Origin: Carnobacterium_A antarcticum | GTDB taxonomy: Bacteria; Bacillota; Bacilli; Lactobacillales; Carnobacteriaceae | Strand: one strand, 5' to 3' | Length of the DNA stretch: 64,000 nt | Assembly (NCBI RefSeq): GCF_042658365.1 | Contig: NZ_JBHSQC010000004.1 | Made by a program: the position numbers and the translations under genes | Shown here: positions 34,175-41,899 of the stretch, in pieces | Layout of the letters: each line of letters opens with the position of its first letter | How positions within the stretch are numbered: position 1 is the stretch's first letter | Notes under the pieces: model-generated | The model's input: the letters and a program-made list of their open reading frames with translations, nothing else | Databases searched by the model: none | What the model was told of the DNA's origin: nothing

Positions 34175-35563
34175 ATGGTACAAGAAGAAAGGTTCAGCAA
34201 AACAAAAAAAGTCGTCATAGGTGTAATGGATATTTTACTATTGCATTTTTCCATGCTTCTTTCTTTTTATTTGAAATTCGGCAATGCCGTTCCAGATAGA
34301 AATTACGAGACTTATACGAATTCATTTGTTTTTATCGTTTTAACGTTTATTTTTCTGAATATTTTATTTGGAGTCTATATTTTATACAACAAATCAATGA
34401 CCGATTTTTTGTACATTACGATTATCATCCAAGTCATCTTAACGTTAGCAATCATGGCGGTTACTTTTGCAGGTAGATGGTTTGCTTTTCCCAGATCAGT
34501 GCTGATCATCAACTTAGTAGTGAGCACATTAGTTTTATTTATTTGGCGAGTGGTCGTTTATAAAATATATGAGAAGTTTAGCGGCAGTAAAAAAGTTATG
34601 GTGGTTGGTTTTGAAGAAGATGTTAAGTCAGCTGTCTTTAACTTTGAAAATTCAAAAAGCAAACGCCATAAAGTAACGTTGGCAGTCCTATCCAATTATT
34701 CTGAAAATGTTGCAGCTCATTTAGAAGAAGTCGATATTGTTTATTTAGCTAGCAAAATCAAGGATCAAGAAAAAACAAAAGTCTATGAATTATTGATGCA
34801 AAGCGATAAAAAGTTGTTTTTGAATACGAGCTTTGAAAACTTGATTATGGTGAATCCAAATATTATGAATATTGAAGACGAGAGCATTATTGAAGTTTCA
34901 CAATTCAAAATACCGTCTGAAGACGATGCCATCAAACGAATCGTGGATATTTTATTCTCACTTGTTCTCATCATTATTACCTCACCTATTATGCTGATCA
35001 CGGCTCTTTTAGTGAAAGCAACTTCTAAAGGACCTGCTCTTTATAAGCAAGTCCGAATTACACAAGAAGGTTCTGAGTTTAACATCTTAAAGTTCAGAAC
35101 GATGAGCGCTACGGCAGAAAAAGAATCCGGTCCAGTCCTAGCTACATCTAATGATGCCAGAGTTACTTCAATAGGGAAATATTTAAGAGCATTGAGAATT
35201 GATGAGTTGCCCCAACTAATTAATGTTCTATTAGGGGAAATGTCGATGGTAGGACCGCGTCCGGAACGTCCATTCTTTGTTGATCAATTTAAAGAGCAAA
35301 ACCCTTATTACTATTTAAGACATAATGTTAGAGCGGGCATCACAGGTTATGCTCAAGTATATGGTAAGTATGCAACAGATTTTAATAGTAAATTAAATTT
35401 TGATTTATTATATATCAAAAAATATTCACTTTTATTAGACATTAAAATCATGCTGCAAACCATTAAAATTTTGTTTGATAAAGTATCCTCTAAGGGATTA
35501 GATGAAGAAGCTGAATTAGGCGGAAATCATAGTATTTCAAGCAACATAAAAATACTAAATTAA
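34175..35563 (+). CDS. Polyprenyl-phosphate sugar-1-phosphate transferase (priming enzyme)
   Basis: A 462-residue membrane enzyme of the WbaP/CpsE (polyisoprenyl-phosphate hexose-1-phosphate transferase) family. It has four to five N-terminal segments, a central Rossmann-like part (KVMVVGFEEDVKSA) and the catalytic bacterial sugar transferase domain from ~265: KRIVDILFSLVLIII, KQVRITQEG, FKFRTM-like LKFRTMSATAE, RIDELPQLINVLLGEMSMVG and PRPERP. It loads the first sugar phosphate on undecaprenyl phosphate. It is the only priming enzyme seen in the window. ATG 34175 has GGAGG at 8-base spacing, better than TTG 34160. Confidence 0.94.
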   Translation: MVQEERFSKTKKVVIGVMDILLLHFSMLLSFYLKFGNAVPDRNYETYTNSFVFIVLTFIFLNILFGVYILYNKSMTDFLYITIIIQVILTLAIMAVTFAGRWFAFPRSVLIINLVVSTLVLFIWRVVVYKIYEKFSGSKKVMVVGFEEDVKSAVFNFENSKSKRHKVTLAVLSNYSENVAAHLEEVDIVYLASKIKDQEKTKVYELLMQSDKKLFLNTSFENLIMVNPNIMNIEDESIIEVSQFKIPSEDDAIKRIVDILFSLVLIIITSPIMLITALLVKATSKGPALYKQVRITQEGSEFNILKFRTMSATAEKESGPVLATSNDARVTSIGKYLRALRIDELPQLINVLLGEMSMVGPRPERPFFVDQFKEQNPYYYLRHNVRAGITGYAQVYGKYATDFNSKLNFDLLYIKKYSLLLDIKIMLQTIKILFDKVSSKGLDEEAELGGNHSISSNIKILN

Positions 35564-35587
35564 TAAAAGAGCGATTGTAAAACTAAT

Positions 35588-35630
35588 AAAAGGCCTCAGC
35601 CTCCAGTTTAACTGGAGATTGAGGCCTTTT
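35588..35630 (+). terminator. Strong terminator closing sub-block A
   Basis: AAAAGGCCTC pairs with GAGGCCTTTT and encloses a second stem CTCCAGT/ACTGGAG. It separates the EPS block from the legionaminic operon. Confidence 0.85.
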
Positions 35631-35675
35631 ATTGAAAGCATAAACAATTACAATTCGGATTATATTTGGTTATCT

Positions 35676-35705
35676 AACCACATATAATGTGAAATATGCT
35701 ATAAT
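35676..35705 (+). promoter_or_regulatory. Promoter of the legionaminic-type operon
   Basis: TTGGTT, an 18-base spacer and the extended -10 TGCTATAAT lie just after the terminator and about 70 bases ahead of the first gene. The operon therefore appears independently transcribed. Confidence 0.7.
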
Positions 35706-35774
35706 TGACTGGATTCATTTTTCTTGTGAGTAAAAGCAAATCATACCATTAGATAAATTAAAGGAGAGAGATAA

Positions 35775-36752
35775 ATGACAGTATTAGTAACTGGAGCTGA
35801 CGGTTTTATCGGAAGCCACTTAGTAGAAGAATTAGTAAAAAGAGGAGAAAAGGTAAGAGCCTTTGCTTATTACAATTCGTTTAATACATGGGGCTGGTTA
35901 GATAGTTTGCCGAAAGACGTATTAAGTCAAATCGATGTCTTTACAGGGGATATTCGTGACCCGAACGGAGTAAGAGAAGCAATGAAAGGAATCGATACAG
36001 TTTATCACTTAGCTGCATTGATTGCTATTCCATTCAGCTATCATTCACCCGATTCATACGTTGATACAAACATTAAAGGAACGTTGAACATCTTACAAGC
36101 TGCTAAAGACTTTGGAACAAAACGTGTGTTAGTTACTTCAACTTCTGAAGTTTACGGAACAGCGCAATACGTTCCAATTGATGAAGATCATCCTTTCCAA
36201 GGACAATCGCCTTACTCGGCTACGAAAATTGGCTCAGACCGTATTGCTGAATCGTTCTATAGAAGTTTTGAGATGCCGATCACAATTGTGCGTCCATTCA
36301 ATACTTATGGTCCAAGACAATCTGCTCGTGCAGTAATACCGACGATTATTACACAATTATTAGCAGGAAAAGAAGAAATCAAATTAGGTTCGATCACGCC
36401 GACAAGAGATTTTAACTATGTTAAAGATACGGCAAATGGCTTTATTACATTAGCGCACGCTGAAAATACTATCGGTGAAGAAATCAATATAGCCACACAA
36501 CAAGAAATTTCAATCGGCGACTTAGCAAATGAAATGATTCGCCAAATCAATCCAAAGGCAAAAATCATTACGGATGATATTCGGTTACGACCAGAAAAAA
36601 GTGAAGTAAATCGTTTGTTAGGATCAAATGAAAAAATCATGCGCTTAACGGACTGGAAACCTCAGTACACCTTAGAACAAGGTTTAGCTGAAACGATTGA
36701 ATTTTTGAAAGACAATATGGATAGCTACAAAACTGATATTTATAACATCTAA
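35775..36752 (+). CDS. legB: NDP-sugar 4,6-dehydratase, LegB-like
   Basis: A 325-residue extended SDR enzyme. NAD-binding is seen in VTGADGFIGSHLVEEL; catalytic residues are the Ser/Thr in TSTSEVYGTAQ and the YSATK dyad (YxxxK). LegB removes water from NDP-GlcNAc to give the 4-keto-6-deoxy sugar, the first committed step to legionaminic acid. The next gene, a LegC-type aminotransferase, supports this over other dehydratases. AAAGGAGAGAG precedes the ATG. First gene of the operon. Confidence 0.88.
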   Translation: MTVLVTGADGFIGSHLVEELVKRGEKVRAFAYYNSFNTWGWLDSLPKDVLSQIDVFTGDIRDPNGVREAMKGIDTVYHLAALIAIPFSYHSPDSYVDTNIKGTLNILQAAKDFGTKRVLVTSTSEVYGTAQYVPIDEDHPFQGQSPYSATKIGSDRIAESFYRSFEMPITIVRPFNTYGPRQSARAVIPTIITQLLAGKEEIKLGSITPTRDFNYVKDTANGFITLAHAENTIGEEINIATQQEISIGDLANEMIRQINPKAKIITDDIRLRPEKSEVNRLLGSNEKIMRLTDWKPQYTLEQGLAETIEFLKDNMDSYKTDIYNI

Positions 36753-36769
36753 TAGAGGAGGCTGCCAAG

Positions 36770-37930
36770 ATGGAAAGAAAATTTATCCCTTTATCCGTAC
36801 CAAATATCAAAGGCAATGAATTAGAATACGTTACGCAAGCTGTCAAAGATGAGTGGGTTTCAACTGGTGGAAGTTATATCGAAACATTCGAAAAAAACAT
36901 TTCTGATTATTTAGGAGTTGAACAAGCTGCAGCCGTACAAAGTGGTACAGCAGGACTTCACTTATCATTGATTCAAAGTGGAGTTGGTGTAGGCGATGAA
37001 GTTTTTGCGGCAACATTGACCTTCATTGCTGCAGTCAATCCTATCCGTTATGTCGGAGCAGAACCTATCTTTATGGATTGTGATGATTCATTGTGTATTG
37101 ATCCAGATAAAATTCTGCAATTTATTAAAGAAGAATGTACGTTTACAGATGGCATTCTAACGAATAATCAAACAAAACGCCAAATCAAAGCCATTCTCGG
37201 TGTGCATGTGTTTGGTAATTTAATGGATATGGAAAAATTGGTGGAAATTGCTGACCAATACAATCTTAAACTGATTGAAGATGCGACAGAAGCATTAGGT
37301 TCTTACTATACTGAAGGCAAGTATAAAGGCCAATATGCCGGCACTATCGGCGACTTTGGTGTTTATTCATTTAATGGAAATAAAATCATCACTACTGGCG
37401 GCGGTGGAATGGTCGTAGCTAAGAAAAAAGAAGATTTAGATTATCTTAAATATCTTTCTACTCAAGCTAAAGATGACACGACTAGTTTTATCCATCACGC
37501 TGTAGGCTACAATTACCGCATGACCAATTTGCAAGCTGCGTTAGGTGTGGGACAATTAGAACAATTAGAAAGTTTTATTGAAACCAAAAAAGCTAACTAT
37601 GACTTGTATAAAGAATTGTTTGACCAAAACGAAAAAGTTGAGGTAATCGATTTTGATGCGACTATTCGTCCAAATTATTGGTTTTATGCACTGCGGATCA
37701 AAAATGACCCGGATATTCAAGGAATCATTCAGGCGTTGCATGAAAAAGGGATTCAAACAAGACCAATTTGGGGATTGATCCATGAACAAAAACCTTATTT
37801 AAAAGCACAATCTTATAAGATTGAGAAAGCAACCTATTATGTGAAACACATTCTGAATATTCCTTGCAGTTCAAACTTGGAACAAGATGATGTTCGTTAC
37901 GTTGCCGAATGTTTGAACGAAATTCTATAG
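36770..37930 (+). CDS. legC: PLP aminotransferase, LegC-like
   Basis: A 386-residue DegT/DnrJ/EryC1 family aminotransferase. The internal-aldimine Lys lies in SFNGNKIITTGGGGMV. Substrate and PLP contacts are in SGTAGLHLSL, EDATEALGS and YNYRMTNLQAALG. LegC aminates the 4-keto group of NDP-6-deoxy-4-keto-GlcNAc. It starts 18 bases after legB with AGAGGAGG, and the downstream PtmE-like gene begins 18 bases later, indicating one transcript. Confidence 0.9.
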   Translation: MERKFIPLSVPNIKGNELEYVTQAVKDEWVSTGGSYIETFEKNISDYLGVEQAAAVQSGTAGLHLSLIQSGVGVGDEVFAATLTFIAAVNPIRYVGAEPIFMDCDDSLCIDPDKILQFIKEECTFTDGILTNNQTKRQIKAILGVHVFGNLMDMEKLVEIADQYNLKLIEDATEALGSYYTEGKYKGQYAGTIGDFGVYSFNGNKIITTGGGGMVVAKKKEDLDYLKYLSTQAKDDTTSFIHHAVGYNYRMTNLQAALGVGQLEQLESFIETKKANYDLYKELFDQNEKVEVIDFDATIRPNYWFYALRIKNDPDIQGIIQALHEKGIQTRPIWGLIHEQKPYLKAQSYKIEKATYYVKHILNIPCSSNLEQDDVRYVAECLNEIL

Positions 37931-37947
37931 CTAAGGGAGAAGATATT

Positions 37948-38991
37948 GTGGAGCTCAACGATTTTGTTGTAAAGGATACACTTACCATTAAAGATGCGAT
38001 GACAAAAATGGATAAAAACGCACGTAAAATCATCTATGTCACATCAGAAAATAAACTAGTAGGAGCGCTTTCTGATGGAGACATCAGAAGGTGGATTTTA
38101 AAAGACCAATCCATTCATGAAATGGTAAAAGAAGCGATGAATGCTGATCCTATTTTTATTTTTAAAAAGGACACCGATAAAGCTATCGACCAAATGAAAC
38201 AACAAAAAGTAGATTCCATACCCGTTTTAAATGAAGATCACACGATCCGCAATATCATGTTCAAGTCTCATGAGCTGGTTCGCGGCAAAAAAATCCAAAC
38301 ACCGGTCGTTATTATGGCTGGAGGAAAAGGCACAAGGCTCTATCCTTATACAAAAATTTTGCCGAAACCATTGATTCCAATTGGAGATACACCGATTATG
38401 GAACGTATTATTGATAAATTCCATGAATTCGGTTGTTCAGATTTTATCATCAGTGTGAATTATAAAAAAAATATGATCAAAGGGTACTTTAATGAAATTG
38501 AACGTGACTATAATATGTCCTATGTAGATGAAGATAAACCCCTGGGAACCGGCGGAAGCTTGTCTTTGATGCGGGAACAATTAAAAGAAACGTTTTTTGT
38601 TTCAAATTGTGATATTTTAGTTGATGCTGATTACACAGATATTGTGGATTTTCATAAAAAGAATAAACACGATATCACGTTTGTCGCATCTCTTAAAATC
38701 ACACAAATTCCCTATGGCGTATTGCAATTAGATAAAGACGGATTATTAGAAAATACCGTCGAAAAACCTGAATACAGCCATCTTATTAATACGGGTATGT
38801 ACGTTATGGAGCCTTCAGTTCTTGGCTTTGTACCGGACGATGAATTCGCAGACTTACCCGATGTTATTATGGCAGCTAAAAATGCCGGACTCAAAGTCGG
38901 TGTTTTCCCCGTGAGTGAAAACTCTTGGTTGGATATGGGACAGATCAAAGAGATGGAGAACATGATTGAAAGTTTAGGTGTAAACGGATGA
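37948..38991 (+). CDS. ptmE: CBS-domain nucleotidyltransferase, PtmE-like
   Basis: A protein of about 347 residues. Two CBS domains (residues ~5-115, including SDGDIRRWIL and DSIPVLNED) are fused to an NTP-transferase domain starting VVIMAGGKGTRLYPYTK.LPKPLIPIGD. This architecture is that of PtmE from Campylobacter, reported as a glucosamine-1-phosphate guanylyltransferase that feeds a GDP-sugar route to legionaminic acid. By analogy it makes the GDP-sugar used by LegB; the nucleotide is not provable from sequence. GTG 37948 is used (AGGGAGA at 7 bases). Its stop overlaps the next start by 4 bases. Confidence 0.88.
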   Translation: MELNDFVVKDTLTIKDAMTKMDKNARKIIYVTSENKLVGALSDGDIRRWILKDQSIHEMVKEAMNADPIFIFKKDTDKAIDQMKQQKVDSIPVLNEDHTIRNIMFKSHELVRGKKIQTPVVIMAGGKGTRLYPYTKILPKPLIPIGDTPIMERIIDKFHEFGCSDFIISVNYKKNMIKGYFNEIERDYNMSYVDEDKPLGTGGSLSLMREQLKETFFVSNCDILVDADYTDIVDFHKKNKHDITFVASLKITQIPYGVLQLDKDGLLENTVEKPEYSHLINTGMYVMEPSVLGFVPDDEFADLPDVIMAAKNAGLKVGVFPVSENSWLDMGQIKEMENMIESLGVNG

Positions 38992-39629
38992 AGCAGCTTC
39001 TTTTAATCGGCGGCGGGGGCCACTGTAAAAGTATCATTGATTCTCTTAGTCAAAATACTGCTTTTGAAGTCGTCGGTATACTAGACACTTCAGAAAAAGT
39101 TGGAACATTTATTAATGGCATTGAGATCATCGGTGTTGATGATGATATGGAAAAGTGGTTTGTTAAAGGGGTGCACTTGGCTTTTATTACTTTAGGCAGC
39201 GTAGGAAATACTGCATTGCGCCAAAACTTATATGAGAAAGCTAAAACAATTGGTTTTCAATTTCCTATCATTCAAGATCCAACAGCGATTGTTTCAAGAG
39301 AAACAACGATAGGAGAAGGAACATTTATAGGAAAAGGCACAATTATTAACGCATCTGTTCAAATAGGAAAAAATGCTATCATTAATTCTGGTGCTATCGT
39401 TGAACACGATAGCACCATTGGTGATTATTGCCATTTGGCACCAGGGTCAACTTTTAGCGGAAATGTAACGATTGGAGCTCATACTCATGTGGGTACCAAC
39501 GCTACAGTGATCCAAGAAATTGAGATTGGTGAGCATACGGTCATTGGCGGGGGCAGCGTGGTTATTCGAAACATACGCAGCTTTGCAGTGGCGTATGGCA
39601 ATCCATGTAAGGAGGCAGAACATGAATAA
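38988..39629 (+). CDS. legH: Sugar O/N-acetyltransferase, LegH/PglD/NeuD-like
   Basis: A 213-residue enzyme. An N-terminal Rossmann-like domain (LLLIGGGGHCKSIIDSL) is followed by a left-handed beta-helix of hexapeptide repeats (TTIGEGTFIGKGTIINASVQ and on), with the catalytic-type His in NSGAIVEHDSTIG. PglD and LegH of this fold acetylate the 4-amino group of UDP/GDP-amino-dideoxy sugars, while NeuD acts on sialic acid; context favours LegH. It overlaps ptmE (ATGA) and the next gene by 8 bases. Confidence 0.85.
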   Translation: MKQLLLIGGGGHCKSIIDSLSQNTAFEVVGILDTSEKVGTFINGIEIIGVDDDMEKWFVKGVHLAFITLGSVGNTALRQNLYEKAKTIGFQFPIIQDPTAIVSRETTIGEGTFIGKGTIINASVQIGKNAIINSGAIVEHDSTIGDYCHLAPGSTFSGNVTIGAHTHVGTNATVIQEIEIGEHTVIGGGSVVIRNIRSFAVAYGNPCKEAEHE

Positions 39630-40623
39630 AACATTTATTATTGCTGAAGCTGGCGTTAATCATAACGGCAGTATTGAATTAGCAAAAGAATTGATTGCTA
39701 AAGGTGCTGAAGCAGGCGTTGACGCGGTAAAGTTCCAGAGTTTTAAAGCGGACAAGCTGGTTACTGTAAATGCTGAAAAAGCTGAATACCAAGTAGCAAA
39801 CACAGGCAACAATGAAGAAAATCAGTACCAAATGATAAAAAAATTAGAACTGGATTACGATAAACATCAAGAGCTGATGGATTATGCTACGAGCCTTGGA
39901 GTTATGTTTTTGTCTTCAGCTTTTGATTTAGAAAGCATCGATTTGTTAAAAGATTTAGGGTTAGATATATTTAAAATTCCGTCAGGTGAAATTACGAATC
40001 TGCCTTATTTACGAAAAACAGCTAAAACAGGTAAAAAAATTATTTTGTCTACAGGAATGTCTACTTTAGGCGAGATAGAAGAAGCTCTAGAGGTCTTAAA
40101 AAACAATGGAGCGAAAGACATTACGGTGCTGCATTGCAATACAGAATATCCAACGCCTATGAGCGATGTTAATTTAACAGCGATGAATACCATGAAAGAA
40201 GCTTTTAAAGTCCCGGTCGGCTATTCAGATCATACATTAGGAATTGAAGTGCCTATCGCAGCAGTAGCTTTAGGAGCTGCCATTATTGAAAAGCACTTTA
40301 CATTGGATAAAACGATGGAAGGGCCTGATCATAAAGCGAGTTTAGAACCAGACGAATTGAAGCAAATGGTCACCAGCATTCGTAATATTGAACAAGCACT
40401 TGGTAATGGTGTGAAGACACCGACCCAATCTGAACGTAAAAATAAAGCAATTGCTCGCAAAAGCCTAGTTTCGAAAACCGCTATTGCAAGCGGAGAGGTT
40501 TTTACTGAAGAAAACTTGGAAATCAAACGTCCAGGAACAGGGATCTCACCGATGTTATGGGATGAGATCATTGGGACAAAAGCAACTAAAAACTATCAAG
40601 CAGATGAGCTGATCAAACGATGA
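39622..40623 (+). CDS. legI: Nonulosonic acid synthase, LegI/NeuB-like
   Basis: A 333-residue enzyme that condenses a 6-deoxy-di-N-acetyl-mannosamine-type sugar with phosphoenolpyruvate. The TIM-barrel part starts FIIAEAGVNHNGS and has AVKFQSFKADKL, KIPSGEITNLP, LSTGMSTLGEIEEAL, LHCNTEYPTP, GYSDHTLG and EKHFTLD. A C-terminal SAF/antifreeze-like domain (~275-333, with KTAIASGEVFTEENL and KRPGTGISP) completes the family. ATG 39622 follows AAGGAGG; the longer open frame upstream is not used. Overlaps both neighbours. Confidence 0.94.
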   Translation: MNKTFIIAEAGVNHNGSIELAKELIAKGAEAGVDAVKFQSFKADKLVTVNAEKAEYQVANTGNNEENQYQMIKKLELDYDKHQELMDYATSLGVMFLSSAFDLESIDLLKDLGLDIFKIPSGEITNLPYLRKTAKTGKKIILSTGMSTLGEIEEALEVLKNNGAKDITVLHCNTEYPTPMSDVNLTAMNTMKEAFKVPVGYSDHTLGIEVPIAAVALGAAIIEKHFTLDKTMEGPDHKASLEPDELKQMVTSIRNIEQALGNGVKTPTQSERKNKAIARKSLVSKTAIASGEVFTEENLEIKRPGTGISPMLWDEIIGTKATKNYQADELIKR

Positions 40624-41777
40624 AGAAATTATGTGTCGTCACAGGTACACGAGCTGAGTATGGTCTATTGATGCCTTTGCTTGAGCAAATAAAACAAGCT
40701 GAAGATTTAGAATTACAATTGTTGGTGACAGGTATGCATTTATCACCAGAATTTGGTTTAACTTATAAACTGATTGAAGCAGACGGTTACGTCATTAACG
40801 AAAAAGTGGATATCTTGTTAAGTTCGGATACACCTGTCGGTATTTCAAAATCGATGGGTCTTGGAATGATTGGCTTTTCTGAAAGTTTTGAACGCTTGCA
40901 GCCAGATATGGTGATATTATTGGGAGACCGTTACGAAACGTTCGCAGCAGCAGCAGCAGCTTCTGCCGCACGTATCCCCATTTCTCATCTGCATGGTGGA
41001 GAAACCACGGAAGGCGCTTTTGACGAAGCATTTAGGCATGCAATCACTAAAATGAGCTGGTTGCATTTTACGAGTGCTGAAGAGTATCGTAAACGAGTGA
41101 TCCAACTTGGGGAACAACCTGAGCGTGTCTTTAATGTCGGAGCTATAGGTATTGAAAACATTGTTAAAATGCCTTTAATGACGAAAGCAGAATTGGAAGC
41201 GAGTCTTGGCATAACATTCAATAAGCGGTTATTATTAGTCACCTTTCATCCGGTCACGCTTGAAAATAAAACATCAGCTGCTCAGTTTAAAGAGTTGTTA
41301 GAAGCGTTAGATATAGTAGAAGATGCAACAATCATTTTTACTAAAGCTAATTCAGATACAGATGGAAGAATCATCAATCAGCTGATTGATGACTATACTA
41401 AACTTCATTCTGCTAAATCTCTAGCGTTTACTTCAATGGGACAATTGCGTTATTTGAGTGCAATGAAGTTGGCATCTGCTGTGATCGGCAATTCATCAAG
41501 CGGTATTATTGAAGCTCCTTCATTCAAAATACCGACTGTTAATATTGGCGATCGCCAAAAAGGCAGGATGCAGGCAGAGTCCGTTATTGATTGTGAACCT
41601 AAAAAAGAAGCTATCGATAAAGCTATTCACTTAGCGTTATCAGTCGGTTTTCATGCACAATTAAAAAAAATGGAGAATCCTTATGGTGATGGAAAGGTTA
41701 GCGAAAAAATAATAAAATCCATCCGTGACTCTCTTTCCAAAGATATATCACTGAAAAAATCCTTTCATACTATTTAA
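40620..41777 (+). CDS. legG: Hydrolysing NDP-sugar 2-epimerase, LegG/NeuC-like
   Basis: A 385-residue GT-B-fold enzyme. Marks: VVTGTRAEYGLLMPLL, VILLGDRYETFAAAAAA, ISHLHGGETTEGAFDEAFRHAITKMSW and GNSSSGIIEAPS. This is the NeuC/LegG form that cleaves the nucleotide while inverting C2, giving the free ManNAc-type sugar for the synthase. It differs from the non-hydrolysing epimerase at 31,644. Its start overlaps legI by 4 bases (ATGA). Last gene of this operon; no CMP transferase is present here, but one lies at 61,206. Confidence 0.92.
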   Translation: MKKLCVVTGTRAEYGLLMPLLEQIKQAEDLELQLLVTGMHLSPEFGLTYKLIEADGYVINEKVDILLSSDTPVGISKSMGLGMIGFSESFERLQPDMVILLGDRYETFAAAAAASAARIPISHLHGGETTEGAFDEAFRHAITKMSWLHFTSAEEYRKRVIQLGEQPERVFNVGAIGIENIVKMPLMTKAELEASLGITFNKRLLLVTFHPVTLENKTSAAQFKELLEALDIVEDATIIFTKANSDTDGRIINQLIDDYTKLHSAKSLAFTSMGQLRYLSAMKLASAVIGNSSSGIIEAPSFKIPTVNIGDRQKGRMQAESVIDCEPKKEAIDKAIHLALSVGFHAQLKKMENPYGDGKVSEKIIKSIRDSLSKDISLKKSFHTI

Positions 41778-41805
41778 TAGCTGCTTAAATAAATATGCTT
41801 GCATA

Positions 41806-41836
41806 AGAGGAAGTTATGTATCGCAACTTCCTCTTC
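41806..41836 (+). terminator. Hairpin closing the legionaminic-type operon
   Basis: AAGAGGAAGTT pairs perfectly with AACTTCCTCTT around a 9-base loop. The following T run is short. Confidence 0.7.
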
Positions 41837-41899
41837 TTGCTGTTAGAATTTATATATCTTTATAGAGAACATTATAGAAAGGTGAAATGAAATCAAATT

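Noticed and set aside
39520..39621. Longer N-terminus for the LegI/NeuB synthase
   Set aside because: The extra residues overlap the acetyltransferase gene and do not fit the family; AAGGAGG with ATG 39622 gives the canonical start.
40620..41777. Second copy of the WecB-type UDP-GlcNAc 2-epimerase
   Set aside because: It has NeuC/LegG-type motifs and lies in the nonulosonate operon, so it is the hydrolysing form.
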